Shown here piece by piece: positions 31,484 to 43,717 of a stretch of DNA of 64,000 nt. A program made the position numbers and the translations under genes. The DNA comes from Pascua guehoae. Its lineage: Eukaryota; Basidiomycota; Tremellomycetes; Trichosporonales; Trichosporonaceae. Under the pieces are notes generated by a model. It worked only from the letters and a program-made list of their open reading frames with translations. It was not told where the DNA came from and searched no databases. Position 1 is the stretch's first letter. Every line of letters begins with the position of its first letter. The stretch spans positions 268,669-332,668 of the forward strand of contig BCJX01000014.1 in assembly GCA_001600415.1 (NCBI GenBank). The letters run 5' to 3'.

Positions 31484-34180
31484 TTAGAGGGCCTTGTCGA
31501 GAGGCGAGTAGACCTTCTCTCCGCGCTGCTTGTAGAAGTCAATGACCTTGACGGCGCGCGACGAGAAGCCCTCGGGGGTAATGCCAAACTTCTCGTAGAC
31601 CTTGAGGTAAGGACCCGAGGCACCCCAGGACTGGAGGCCAAAGAACTCGTGGGCGTACTGGTCCCATCCGAGACGGCCGTAGGCCTCGAGGGCAAAGATG
31701 GGCGCGCCGTTGGGGAGGACCGAGAGCTGGTACTCCTTGTCCTGCTGGTTGAAGACCTCCCAGCAAGGAAGCGACGAGACGCGGACCTTGTAGCCCTGCT
31801 CGCGAAGGAGCTTGGCGGCGTCGACCGCAATGCCAACCTCGGAACCAGTCGAGACGAGGGTAATGTCGGCCTCCTCGGCCTCCTCGACAACGTAACCGCC
31901 CTTGGCGGCCTTCTCGATGGACGAGCCCTCGAGCTGGGGGAGGTTCTGGCGCGAGAATGCGAGAACCGAAGGGGTGTGCGCCGACGAGATTGAGACCTGG
32001 TACGACGCCGACGTCTCGTTGCCGTCTGCCGGGCGCCAGAACATCAAGTTCGGGAGCGCGCGCAACCACGCCGCTGTCTCGACTGGCTGATGCGTGGGGC
32101 CGTCCTCGCCGAGGCCGATCGAGTCGTGGGTGGCAATGTTGAGGACGCGGAAGTGCGAGAGCGCCGAGAGACGGACGGCGCCGGCAGCGTACGAGACAAA
32201 GTTGAGGAAGGTGGCGCCGAAGGGAATGAGACCACCGTAGGCGGCGATACCGTTGCAGATGGCGGTCATGCCGTGCTCACGGACACCAAAGCGGAAGTAG
32301 CGGCCAGAGTAGTCGCCGAGGCCGGTCGAGGGGGGCTGGAAGTCGACGGCGCCCTTCCAGCGGGTAAGGTTGGAACCCGTCAGGTCGGCAGAGCCACCGA
32401 CGAGCTCGGGGATAACGGGCGCAAGCGCGTTGAGGACGTTCTCCGAAAGCTTGCGCGAGGCCTGGGGAGCATCACTGGCCGTGAAGGTGGGGAGAGCCTT
32501 CTCCCAGCCCTCGGGGAGGCGGCCCTCGATACGGCGGGTGAGCTCGGAGGCCTCCTCGGGGTACTGCTCAGAGTAGGCCTCGAAGAGGGCCTTCCACTCG
32601 GCCTCCTCCTTCTCGCCAGCCTCGCCCTTGGCGTTGTACAGCTCCTGGACCTCCTCGGGGATAACAAAGGTCTCATCGGCCTTGAAGCCCCACTTCTCCT
32701 TGAGCTGCTTGATGTCGTCGGCCTTGAGGGGAGCGCCGTGGACGTCGTGGCTGCCCTCCTTGACCGAACCGTAACCAATCTTGGTCTTGAGGTTGATGAT
32801 GGTGGGCTTGGACTGCTGGTCGCGGGCCTGGGCAAGGGCGCCGGCAATGGCAGTAAGGTCGCTGTCGCCGTCGGTGACGTGGAGAACGTCCCAGCCGTAC
32901 GAGCGGAAGCGCGCCTCAACGTCCTCGGTGAACGAGACGTCGGTGTTGCCGTCAATGGTGATCTCTGCACGGGTCAGTTGTGTACAAGGTTTTGGTGGGA
33001 GATCCGTGCCACTCACTGTTGTCGTCGTAGATGGCAATCAGGTTGTTGAGCTGGAGGTGGCTGTAACGTTAGCGGATTTGCCAGGCCGGTCAGAAGTTTG
33101 CCAAACACATACCCAGCAAGCGAGCACGCCTCCGAGGCGACACCCTCCTGAAGACAGCCGTCACCGAGGAACGCTAAATGGGTCAGCAATGTCGACCCCG
33201 AGTGTCTACCAGCTCGACTTACTGTAAACACGGTTGTCGATGAGGTTGAAGTTCTCCTTGTTGAAGGTGGCAGCCATGTGCTTCTCCGCAATGGCAAGAC
33301 CGACAGCGTTGGAGATACCTGAGCGTTAGGGAGCCGACTCGTTGAGTAGCTGTGTGTTGTTACTCACCCTGGCCGAGGGGACCAGTGCAGACCTCGATAC
33401 CGTCAGTGATGCCGACCTCGGGGTGGCCGGGGGTGATCGAGTCAACCTGGCGGAAGTCCTTCAGGTCCTGCATCGAGACCTTGAAGCCCGCAAGGTGGAG
33501 GAGGATGTACTGGAGCGCACAACTGCGTGTGTGAGCGGACAAGCTCGGACAAGTCGGCCTCGCTCCTCGCCTCGCCTAATCCAGCTGCAGCCACCGGCTG
33601 CAACTGCCGGCTACAATTGTAGGCTGTTAGAAACTCACGCGTGGCCGTTCGAGAGGACGAAGCGGTCGCGGTTGAACCACTTCGAGTCCTTGGGGTTGTA
33701 GCGCAGGAACTTGGACCACAGGACGTGGGCGACGGGGGCCATGCCCTTTGGGGGTGTAAGCAAATGTCCACGTTGTCGCGCAACACATGGCGCAAGAGCT
33801 CACCATGGGGGCACCGGGGTGACCAGAGTTGGCCTGTAGAGGCTGTTAGCAAGCTTGTTCTCGTTTGCAGTCGGTACAACTTGCCTTGCCGACCACATCG
33901 GCCGCGAGGACACGGATGGTGCTACAAGAGTCAGCATTGTGCTAGCGGAGGTGTATGGATAGGCAACCAGTGTTCGCTGCAGCTCCCAGGAGCCAGGTGT
34001 GGGTGCCGACCGCTGCATGCTACAGCTGGACGTGGGCGCCGACGCTGTTGACCAAGAACGTGCCAACGTGCAACCCGAATGCCGCGGGCCGCGTAGCCGC
34101 CGCGAAAACCCAGGTACGCGGTATGAGGCACTTTTGACTTACTTGACAGCGAGCTCGTCAGTCTGGGAGAACAGCGACAT
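31484..34180 (-). CDS. TKL1: Transketolase
   Basis: Nine exons: 34180-34143, 33921-33885, 33833-33804, 33745-33639, 33522-33368, 33318-33223, 33173-33113, 33060-33017 and 32964-31484, giving 682 residues (family about 680). Motifs in order: '[17 protein letters not shown]', 'NGHACALQY', '[10 protein letters not shown]', 'TGPLGQG', the thiamine diphosphate site '[15 protein letters not shown]' to '[10 protein letters not shown]', 'ITIDG', 'GSADLTGSN', '[12 protein letters not shown]', '[18 protein letters not shown]' and 'RPADGNE'. It moves two-carbon units in the cytosolic pentose phosphate pathway. Intron 2 (33884-33834) begins GC rather than GT; the junction 'GKANSGHPG' requires that site. 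The gene is tail to tail with the EI24-type gene. The small 5' exons and single long 3' exon are typical of highly expressed basidiomycete genes. Confidence 0.97.
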
Positions 34181-36663
34181 GTTTACTGGTGTGGTGTGAG
34201 CAAGAGCAAAAGAAAGAAAGAGGCCAAGGGGGGTCGTGCGTACCAAGAGTTTTAAGAGAGATGATTGGAAACAAAGATGGACGACGATGGAAAGAGGCGT
34301 GGGGTGCGTGGGCGGCCTGGGTGGCCTGGGGTGGGGGGTGGTGGCTGGCGTGGCTGGGCTGGGTGAGTTGGACGGCTGTACGGGTGTGTGTGGGCTCTGG
34401 CTGGTTGGCGGCAGTTGGCGAAATGAAATGACACCCAGTTAGGCACCCCAGACGCTCCAGGCCTGCACTACCGCCGTTTTACGCAAGGCTATTCGCTACG
34501 CGTATGCACCCAGGCGGGGTATTGATTGACTCATTGTATCCCCGGGCTGCCTCGATGCCGCTTGGCTGGCTTGACTCTTGGCCCACGCTATGGGGCCTGT
34601 CTGCTGCCTGGATGTACAGTACAGTTGCATGGCTCTCCTCCACCTCGTCTGGTAGAAAATGTGGGGGCAGGGTGTGTGCATGCGCTCTGATTACGCCTGT
34701 TGACAGACGTTGCCGCAAATCCGGCTCTGCACGGCCTAGGAGCGGACTTTTCGGTCCGCCCATCCGGTGTCCGGCCTCCGGCCCGAGCCCCCCATTATTC
34801 ATCGCTCCCAACGACTTTTTTTTCAGAGTGCCACTCCCCCAGCCAACAGTCCCCCGACTACCCCGGACCAAGGCCATATCATATCGCGTCATCCCATCGG
34901 CAAACGCACGACGCGCGCAATGTATCTCGGTGGATTTGCGGCGGACCACGCTTGACGGAGGGTTGCGTCCGCTGTGTGTGCCGGGTTGGCAAGCTGTGTG
35001 ATAATAAATGGTGTGATGGGCGCTGACCTGTTACATACCTGAAGTACACGCAGTGCTTCCCAGCTCCCCGTTCTTATCGTTTCAGTCGCGCACTTGTGGT
35101 GTACACGTGCTGGCTTTAGTCGCACAGATTCTGGAGTACGCAGTGTCCAGTTGGTTGGCAACTACTGAGAGCTGTTTGACGTTTCGGTACTGATATGGAC
35201 TCTGCCCAGGGCTGGATGCCAGGCTATCGAGCATCTAAACACGTCCACCGCCTGGTCGGGTGCAGTCACACAGGCGTAGAATCATAAACCCGTATATTCT
35301 TGAAGACTGCGAAACGAGAGAGTGCACTCGAACGAGCCTCACTTCGATGCCTTCTGAGGTATCTTAGGAAAGAACCCATCGGTCGGGGGTGGGCTCTCGA
35401 GCGAGTGCAAGGATCCGACAGTTGAAAGGGCTCAATTTTGCGCTACTCAGGTAGCCATGTCGGGGATTCGAACATGCGAGTGGGACTGTTAATGAACTCC
35501 AAAGGGCCTGAACATGAGAGTGTGATGACACGGCAAAGTCCAAATGAAGATGGCCCGGGCCGCCATTCAATAGTCACCAACGGCTTGCCACTGACATCTC
35601 TGGAACTGGAGGCGCGTCACGCGTCACGGGACCACAGTCGACGCAGGCGTGAACCTGAGTTGTCCGTGCTTGGAATCAGCGCCTGGAACTCTAGTGTCGC
35701 GGAGAAACCTGGGGTGAACTCACGCAAACGCAGTCGCGTGTCCCGGTACCAGTGACGGCCACTGCTGGCTTACGTTGTTGGCCATTAAGTGCTCCATGAA
35801 TGAGAGGCACGGAACACACCATCGGCCTCAGCAGGAACGCGTGGCGCACGTACTCGGCCCGTGGTGACAGCGATTCCAAGCCCTCGTTTCTATTCCCGTA
35901 GCCCTGCTCACTGGCCATCGCCTTGGCAAGGAAGACGTAGGTGTGGGCATTCACGAGGATATCGGCCGCAGGAACGCGTCCCGGCAGGCGCGTCCTGGAT
36001 TCTACCGCCAACGGGATTGGCACGCAGTAGCGAGTTGCCTCATAACGAGTTGACCCAGCAGAGTGACTGGGCACCGACGTGTGCGACAGGGCGCTGGCAT
36101 CTCGGGTGGCGTTCTCGTCGGCGGGTTTGCCGAATCAACAATGACACTGACGATTCCAGCCTTCCGTTTTGTCTGTGGCCAGTGCCAACAGTCAGGAAGT
36201 CGATGCCCCGTCCTGAAAGGCCAAGACCATGGCTGTGGTATTTTCGGAGTGCCACTCCCGAGCCGTGCCTCGACTAATGAGGAGACACAAGTGTCAAGTC
36301 TCGATCCGTCGAGCATACATAAGATGTACAGTACGCAAGGTAAGCGCTTCTCTGTGAGGGCAAGAAGGTTCAGAAGGGTTTGCGGGTGCGTCCTCTTTAT
36401 GGGCAAGGGCAGGGGAAAGCACGGGGGCCGGAATTTCGGCCGGTCGCACAACTTGTCTAATCTGATAGGTGTGGAGTGTTGGGCGTGATATGGACCATGT
36501 GGGCGGCGCGATGTACAAGGCTGGACGCGTCGAAGATGAAAAAAAGTTTGCTTTACGAGCAGTGCCAAGACGACCTGAAGACTTGGATAAAGAAGAGTAC
36601 TGCAGGTATCTGACTTGTTGCCTCTGTTCCGTGTCCTCTTTGATCATCTTCACTTGACTCGCC
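34181..36663. other. Intergenic, divergent promoters, no gene seen
   Basis: 2.5 kb between transketolase and the peroxidase gene. G-rich low-complexity sequence (about 34290-34370) lies just upstream of transketolase. 'gattacgcctg' to 'gcctaggagcggac' around 34690-34750 is GC-rich. A T-arm-like fragment at about 35450-35480 does not complete a tRNA. No protein signature recognised. Confidence 0.4.
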
Positions 36664-38679
36664 ATGCGCGTCTTGACCTCCTTCGCCGTCCTGGCAGCCG
36701 TCGCCGGCGTCGCCGGTGCGTCTGACCCAGACAAGCTCCGCCGCCTCATGACCGACAGCCGGTTCCTGACCATGGTCTTGTAGGTTGCGGCATGTATGGG
36801 AGCCATGTACTGACTCTCTCTGCCCGTGTACCATCGGCGGTGCCAACCGGAATAGCCCGTCCGAGTGGCTGCGGACAGCATTCCACGACGCGGTAGATCA
36901 TGACGCTGCTGCCGGGACGGGCGGTATTGACGGCTCGATCTATTACGAGCTTGGCTAGTGAGTGGAGTCGAAATGGGGTTGGGCTTGAGAGTGGGGTTGG
37001 TATATCCTCCTGGACTAACATGCAGCGACGCCAACCGGGGCGGGACGTTCTCGACGGTCATGACCGAGTACAAGTTTTACCAACAGGACGACGTTGCGCT
37101 CGCCGACATTGTGGCGCTCGGCGCGACCCTGGCCGTGGGCGCGTGTGCGGGGCCTGTCCTGCCGTACTACTATGGGCGTACGGACACGAAGCGCGGGTCT
37201 GGGGAAGGCTTAGTGCCCGAGCCCGAGCAGACGACCGAGTCGCACATTGACACGTTTGCGCGCATGGGCTTTTCGGCGCAGGAAATGATCTCGCTCGTGG
37301 CGTGCGGGCACACGATTGGCGGCGTAAAGGCCGACACGAACCCGACACTGACGACCGACACGTACCACCACTTTGACGCGACGCATGCCCAGTTTGACAA
37401 CAATGTCGCCGTCGGGTTTGTGAATGACTCGCGCCAGAACCCGCTCGGCCAGCCGTGGGACCCAGACTACCCGGGACGGAGCAGCGACACGCGCATCTTT
37501 GCCGTCGACAATAATGCCACGATTAAGAGCTATGCCGAGGACAGTAACAAGTTTACGACCGACTGTGCCCGTGTCCTCTCCAAGATGCTCAATTGTGGGT
37601 CTAGTTGCACATTTCGCCCGATGAACGCGTTTGGCTGACGACTCAGCCGTCCCGGCGTCGGTATCGCTGCAGGGTCCCTTGGTCCCGTTCCCGGTGTCGG
37701 GCACGTTCTGGACCACGCTGCGCAACGGCGTTTTTACAATCGCGTCGTTCACGGGGTCGGCGCGCCTGTACGACATGGTCGGACAGTGGAAGTCGTTTGA
37801 GATTGGCTACACGCACCGCGACGGCACAGAGGCCACCGACGGCCTCGTCGTGGCCACGGCCGTCAAGGAAATTAGCAACGGGCGGCCCATCGAGGTCCGC
37901 GAGTTTAACACTGTGAGTCTGGACGAATTGGTATAATTTTGTCTTGCTAACGAACCCAGGCGGGCAAGCCCATTCCGCCCGCGACGGGCCTGGGCTCCAT
38001 TCTCATCAAGGTGCAGCTCAACGACGGGTCCATGTACACGTCTGCGGAAAAACAAGAAGTGCTTCCATTCGACGACTCGATCATGGTCGACATTGGCAAC
38101 CAGTACACGTGCCGGTACTCTGGCCCGGCCAACAATGGCGCCATCGGCCTCAACCTCTCGGTCGCCGTGCTGGGGCCGTACGACCCCACCGACAAGGTCG
38201 AAATGATCTTCCGCGACGACACAATGGCCTATACTTACATTCCCGCAAACTACATGGGCGCCCGCGACGAGTATTACAACATTTACAACATTTTCGTCGC
38301 CGACACGAGCGCCATTAGCTACACTGGATTCGGCGCAAAGGTCACCCGCGCCGACGGGTCAGTGTCGCGCTCCACAAAGGACGACGTCTACTTCCGCACC
38401 AGCACCGTCCAGCCGTGCGTCGCCGGCGCAGAGATTCCCGCCCCCGTCCCCGTTCCCTCCGCCGCCATGGCGCGCCGCAGCCGCGCCAATGCAGAGGCCC
38501 AGCGCAAGGCCCCCCCAACACCGTGCCCCTCGGGCTTTTCGTTCTGCCGCGACCGCTGCGTCGACACTTGGTCCAATCTCGAGCACTGTGGTGGCTGTGC
38601 GGGCGCCGGCGGCGTCGACTGCACTACCCTCAGTGACGAGGATATTTCGTGTATCGCCGGGCGGTGTGTGCGTGGTTAG
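36664..38679 (+). CDS. Secreted heme peroxidase with C-terminal CPL1-like cysteine-rich domain
   Basis: Best model: 36664-36779, 36856-36957, 37026-37594, 37647-37912 and 37960-38679 (590 residues). A signal peptide ('MRVLTSFAVLAAVAGVAGA') is followed by a plant/fungal-type peroxidase domain. The distal histidine region is 'WLRTAFHDAVDHDAAAGTGGIDGS' and the proximal histidine 'LVACGHTIGG'. A C-terminal domain with a beta-rich spacer then ends in 'CPSGFSFCRDRCVDTW', 'LEHCGGC', 'DCTTLSDED' and 'CIAGRCV', matching the CPL1-like cysteine-rich domain of basidiomycete secreted proteins. The first junction is uncertain. The reading frame before 36780 and the one around 'CTIGGANRNSPSEWLRTAFHD' (from about 36815) differ by one base without a good acceptor between them. 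Either the intron is 36780-36855 or there is a frameshift. Confidence 0.8.
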
Positions 38680-40422
38680 GACTAGAGTATGGACAATGCA
38701 GGGGTTTTGGGATTGAAACAAAATGGATGTTGCAGAAAGTATGTGAGGTGACATAGGGTCAGTGTATGGGAGCAAAACGGACCCTGCCGCAGCCTAAGGC
38801 CTGGGCTCAATAATAAAGGTTGAGTATGTTCGTGGTTAAGGAGTGGAATACGGACAATACCGACGCAGTGGCCGCAGTTTTGATAATGCAAATAGGCCAG
38901 TCACACTTATAGAGCAGTGGTGGCCATATGGCCAGAGGCTGTCAGCAAATCGGTTACTGCCACTGTCTACAGGTGCGTCTGGAACGTCTTGAGACTGCCA
39001 CTTTTGGCTTGGGCGCAAAGTACGCAGAGCCACTCTACCGACCAATCCATGGTACAGCAATTGAGCACTGAGTTCCCTGCTTGTTGTACAGTGCATTCCT
39101 GCGTGTGACCATCTAAACGCACCGTGTCGGCACCCAAGCTAGAGGTGACAGTCTTATAACTTTCCAGACACACCTGTAGAATCCCAGGTTCAATAATAAA
39201 TGTTCGGTTCCTCCCGTCGTTGTCATATAAAACGTCGGTGACTGTCGTATGAAGGTATGTTGACGCGAAAGATGTCAGGGTAGATCGACCGCAGCGGGTT
39301 GGTAGTAAACCATATATGCAGGGAAGCAACGGAGCGGGCCGCGGAGAACACACTGCGTCATGCCTTTGTTGTACCGCAGCCTTCCAGTCACGGCAAGAGT
39401 CGATTGGTCCCTGAGTAGATACTGACTCGGACGATGTCGTCCCCATGACTGTGGGTCGTCCTTGTCGGCCACCACGTTAGGAGGTACCTGTCCGTGGACA
39501 TTCGCCTCGGACAGCCCTTCCCTCGTCACACAGAAAGCACCAATATTACCCATACACCACGCGACTCCCCGACCCTCCCGCCGTAGCCGGCGAGGACCAC
39601 GTGGGGTCCGTGCCAATCTCGTCCATCTCGTTAGTCAGCATCCCACAGGGGCAGTCACCCGTCGCCACCAGACAGAGCCGACAATGGAGAATCGACGCGG
39701 GCCCGCCATCCTGTTGCTCACGCCACGTCTCTACTCGGACCCATGCGTCCAGCTCGTACTCAGTGGTCAGTGGGCAGGTCAGGGACGTCAGTGGGCGCAT
39801 GGGTCGAAACCACGCACACATGTGGTGCGGTGTGGTGGTGACTCTGTGAGTCTGCAGTTCTCACACGCGTCTCGGTCGAGGGGGGAGGGAGCCTGGGCGG
39901 GTGCGCCGCTCCCGTGCTCCGACCCCATTCCTGCGCCGTCTCATCACGACGCGCGCTCATTGCCACCCTCTCCCCCCGCCCCCACCCCACCCCAACACAT
40001 GTGTCAGAACAACTCGCAACCTTCAGCCCCAGCGCCATCTGCAACCCCCGCCACACTCAAGATCCCACGTCGTGTCCATGTACTGCTGATGCATCATGCC
40101 CCGTGAGTGGTGCCCGAAGTGGTCGATCCAATCGCTCGCGCAATCGCTCGCACGTCGGCCGTGTCGCCGTGCTCGTCTCGGTCCGCGTATCCTCGTCCCG
40201 TGTGCCTCTCGTTCGCTCCGTCGCAGTCGCTCAATGGTGGGATCCGTGGATCGACGACGCTCTGCACGCCCGGGGTGTACCGCTCAAGCGTGGTCGTCAC
40301 GTCCGTCCGTCGTCGCCGCAATGTCGTCCTTCCCCCCTGCTTTGCCTCCCCGCTCGCCCTCCATCACGTCCTCATCCAGCCCCCATCCTCAACCCCCTCC
40401 CCTCCCCAACCCCCAACCTCTT
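38680..40422. other. Intergenic between convergent genes, one dispersed repeat
   Basis: 1.7 kb between the peroxidase and ISD11 ends. It holds one copy of a dispersed repeat (38940-39110). Two 'tcaataataaa.gtt' motifs at about 38806 and 39191 may relate to 3'-end signals. From about 39460 it is C-rich and low in complexity. No gene recognised. Confidence 0.4.
38940..39110 (-). repeat. Dispersed repeat, copy 1
   Basis: The minus strand here matches the plus strand at about 54345-54515. The best-conserved core (38969-39005 here) contains AAAGTGGCAGTCTC, AGACGTT and CGCACCTGTA, with 33 of 37 positions identical. Weaker similarity extends about 110 nt to the 5' side (GCAGGA, GACAAGC/AACAAGC, TCAGTG, ATTGGTC). 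Both copies are intergenic. Likely a decayed mobile element. Confidence 0.55.
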
Positions 40423-40764
40423 CTACTTCTTGTCATAGCTCCGCGGCTCATTCTCGACAACAAGCTTCTCGGCGCCGTACATGGCGCTAATCTCGCCCGA
40501 GCGCTGAATAACCGCCAGCTCGCCCTCGACCCTCGCGACGAACGCGGGCAGCTCGGCGTCGGACAGCTTCTTGCCCGCCGCATACGAGTGGGGCGGGAGC
40601 TGGATCGTGGACGTGTCGCCCAGCGCCGCGAGGGCGGGCGCAAACGTCTCGTCGGTGCGGCGCAGAAAGTAGGCGTGGAAATTGTACGCTGCAAAGCGCG
40701 ACGAGGCCGCGCGCGTCGACGCGTACAGCTGCTGGATGGCGGGGAGGGTGGGTGTCTTGGGCAT
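40423..40764 (-). CDS. ISD11: ISD11/LYRM4, iron-sulfur cluster assembly LYR protein
   Basis: Single exon, 113 residues, ATG at 40764. The N-terminal helix carries a variant LYR motif ('AIQQLYASTRAASSRF'), followed by 'YNFHAYFLRRTDETF' in place of the usual 'YNFREYxxRRTRDxF'. The ending 'LAVIQRSGEISAMYGAEKLVVE' matches the conserved ISD11 C-terminal helix and tail. ISD11 binds and stabilises the cysteine desulfurase Nfs1, with acyl carrier protein, in the mitochondrial matrix. Length equals that of other fungal ISD11 proteins (about 95-115). A 26-residue Ser/Ala/Gly-rich insertion separates the two halves. The adjacent gene CDS1 runs in the same direction, 480 bp upstream. Confidence 0.92.
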   Translation of the reverse strand: MPKTPTLPAIQQLYASTRAASSRFAAYNFHAYFLRRTDETFAPALAALGDTSTIQLPPHSYAAGKKLSDAELPAFVARVEGELAVIQRSGEISAMYGAEKLVVENEPRSYDKK

Positions 40765-41246
40765 CTTGGGCGGTGACGGGTGGTGTTGATGGGGTTGTGC
40801 GAGTGCAAAGTATTTTGGTTTTGGGCGGTCAGTTATCTCAGGTGGGAGATGGATTTGGTTCCGTTGCCGAGTTGCCGAGGGGTGGCGAATCGGCTCGGAG
40901 CACGGACCCAAGGCCGGCGCCGACTGGCATGTTCGGCTCCGCAAAGTTCACTCCGAGCCGCAGCCCATGTCGGAAAGGTTCCCTCCCTCAGCTCGTACTT
41001 TCCACACTCACTCCAAAATCACTTCCGTTTGCAGCAGATGTATGTATGCATCACGTCACTATGGTCCACGTCCTCGTCTACGCGGCGCGCCAATGCGCCG
41101 CCACTCTTTTCGCCGTCGCTCGTACCGCCGATTGTATATCCACAGATCACGCACTCGGGCACGGCACAATCTCTACCGCAGTGCCCTCGCACACCATGAG
41201 GCCGTCGCTCCCGCACACTGCACATCACGACACTGTCGTTCCCCGC

Positions 41247-43717
41247 CTAGGGAGTAATGACGCCCTGGCCCTCGAGGAAGCGCTTCAGGTCGGCAACGAG
41301 CTCGAGCTGCTCCTCGGTCGTGAGCGACACGACAACAGTCTGGAGAATGCCGCCGACGGTAATGTTCTGGATCTGTAGGGTGAGCAATGTACATGGCACG
41401 CTTCAGGCACTCACGCGAATAAGCGAGCTGTAGTAGACGTAGGCAAAGAGACCCATCATGAACCTGGTTGTCAGTGCTGTCATGCACCACACTGCGTCGG
41501 TGTACTTACTGGCAGTCCATGCGGTCCGTCATGCCACCGTGGCCGGGGATCGAGTGGCCAAAGTCCTTGATGTTAAAGGCACGCTTGAAGCCCGATGCAA
41601 AGAAGCCGCCGAAGGGGGCGACGAGCGACGCAAAGGTCGCCATGACCAGCGAGTGGAGCTGGAACATGGTGTAAGGAATCTTGGGGGGCGCGTGGCCGAG
41701 CTAATGTCAGCAAACAGTGGGTACGATGAAACTCACAATAGTCGTCAAGATCTGGGCAATGGGGCCGGTCAACTCGAACTCGCGCCAGACAAACACGGGG
41801 TTCAGCTTGCACGTAATGTTCGAGAAGGCATTGACACCGAGGTCGCGAGCGGGGCAGACCATGTACGGGAAGCGCATGAAGAACGAGCTCCAGCCGAGGG
41901 CGAAAATGAGTGTGCAAAAGTAGGCGCCGATAAAGCCCTCGACCGTCTTCTTGGGCGACAACTTGATGAGCGGTGTGCGGCCAAAGAGCTTGCCGCAAAC
42001 GTACGCAAACACGTCGTTGCAGATGACAAGCGAGGCTGGAACAAAGAACCAGATCAGGCCCTCGAGAATGTTGTTGACGATAAAGTGGCTACATGTCAGC
42101 CGACGTGGTCTGCGTCCTACGCTAAAACTTACCTCGACACAACAGTCAGGAGCAGCGTAATGTGCACCCAGCAGAAGAGGGCAAACTGCTGGCGCAGGTG
42201 CTGGCGTTGAAGGTTGGCAACGAATGCAACAAAGCCTGGCGTCAGATTGAGCACATTCGGCAGAGCACTCACCAAGCGTGTACAGCATAAAGCTGATGAA
42301 GCGGTGGTTGCGGGCAAACGGAAGGAAGTAGGCATCGACAAAGACAATGTGCTTGAAGTAGTAAATGATCGACTCGCCGTACAGGAAGTAGTTTACGACA
42401 ACAAAGAAGTACCTGGCGTCAGCTACAGCTCTTTGAACGAGGTGGCTCACCAGTTGATGGTCTTGCTCCACTGGTCACTCTTCTCGCCAGGGCTGAGCTT
42501 GGCGTTGGCACCTCCGTCTGCCGTCAGCATGGCCAATGACCTTGGGACTCACGATCACGGAGGTCGAAGAGGGCAGTCACCTCCTTGTAAACGAGCGTTT
42601 GGCAGACCATGACGAGAAGGATCATGTAGGGGTGACCCATGCAGAGGAGGGCTGTGCGTGTCAGCGTCGACGGATCATTGGATTACCGGGTTACGGTCCC
42701 CATGGGGAGAGCCCTTGGGGACAAGGCCGCGCATGCTTTGGCTCCAGGGTGCGTGTTTCGGCCTGGCAACCGCATTTGTACCACACCCGCTTGCACAACT
42801 CACAAATGAAGCCGAAGATCATGATAAACGTCCAGATGGTGCGCTCGATAAAGTTCTGGTTCTTGGCCGGCGCGGGCGCAGGGGTGGCCACGATCGTCTT
42901 CTCGCCGTCCCTGCCCTCGCCGGGAAGGACGCCGTCCTCAAACTTGACAGAGTTCTTGTTCGGGCTGCTGGGCGGGAGGTCGTTGGGGCCGCCGGGCGAA
43001 AAGTCGTTTTCGGCCTTGCGCTTACGCTCGAGCTGGGCGGGCGTGCGCTGCGGGAGCGTCGATGGGAGCGACGGGTTGAACTCGGACGCGCGGAGCGACC
43101 CCGACGATCCAGGAGGCGACACAGAGCGCGCAGCGGGGGCAGGTGCAGACGGCTCGGCCTTGGCCTTGGGGGCAGGCGCTGACTGATCGGCAGCCGACGA
43201 AGCGGCAGGGACAGCGGGTGCAGACTTGGGCTTTGCGGGCTGGGGATCCTGCGCGGCGCTGGCAGTCTTTCCGCTTGCCGCTGCGGGGGCAGAGGCAGAT
43301 ACAGAGGAAGCGGCAGACTCGTTCTGGGTGGTGGATGCAGTTGCGCCGTTGGCCTTGGTCGCGGCACCAGTCGCGGCACTAGCCTTGGCACTTGGGCTAC
43401 CGGCGGCCGCCTGTTCGGCTTCAGCAGCCAACCGGGCAGCACGCGCTGCACGCTTCTTGGCCGATTTGGACATGGGCGCGTCAGTCGACTGCTGGGGTTC
43501 GGATTCAGACGGACTGCGTGTGTCAGCATGGAAGCTAGAGTGGTGACGGAGGATTGGACGCGGACAAAAGGTTGAGTCACGCAGCATGATTGGAGCGGCG
43601 AGCAACCACCCGTGGAGCACACGACCGCGGCACGTACACTTCTTCAATGTCGTACTCTTCGACGACCTCCTCTACGTCGAGGACGTCGAACATGCTGCGT
43701 TGACCAAAGGACGGCAT
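41247..43717 (-). CDS. CDS1: CDP-diacylglycerol synthase (phosphatidate cytidylyltransferase)
   Basis: Ten exons: 43717-43638, 43513-42804, 42651-42553, 42517-42451, 42412-42273, 42235-42133, 42088-41737, 41700-41510, 41463-41415 and 41372-41247, giving 638 residues. The first 240 residues are Ala/Ser/Pro-rich and probably disordered, making the protein longer than the yeast enzyme (about 457). Multiple transmembrane helices follow, with '[25 protein letters not shown]', '[12 protein letters not shown]' and the family signature near the end: '[12 protein letters not shown]', '[11 protein letters not shown]'. It converts phosphatidate and CTP to CDP-diacylglycerol in the endoplasmic reticulum, feeding phosphatidylinositol and phosphatidylserine synthesis. 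The gene is divergent from the snoRNA host gene. Confidence 0.95.

Noticed and set aside
32090..33049. 319-residue open frame antisense to transketolase
   Set aside because: Shadow frame of a GC-rich coding exon; repetitive Val/Gly/Leu/Asp composition and no family similarity.
35440..35480. Possible tRNA on the minus strand around TTCGAAT
   Set aside because: The T stem does not pair and there is no acceptor partner; not a functional tRNA.
39462..40106. 214-residue plus-strand frame between peroxidase and ISD11
   Set aside because: Composition typical of C-rich non-coding DNA and no recognisable segment.
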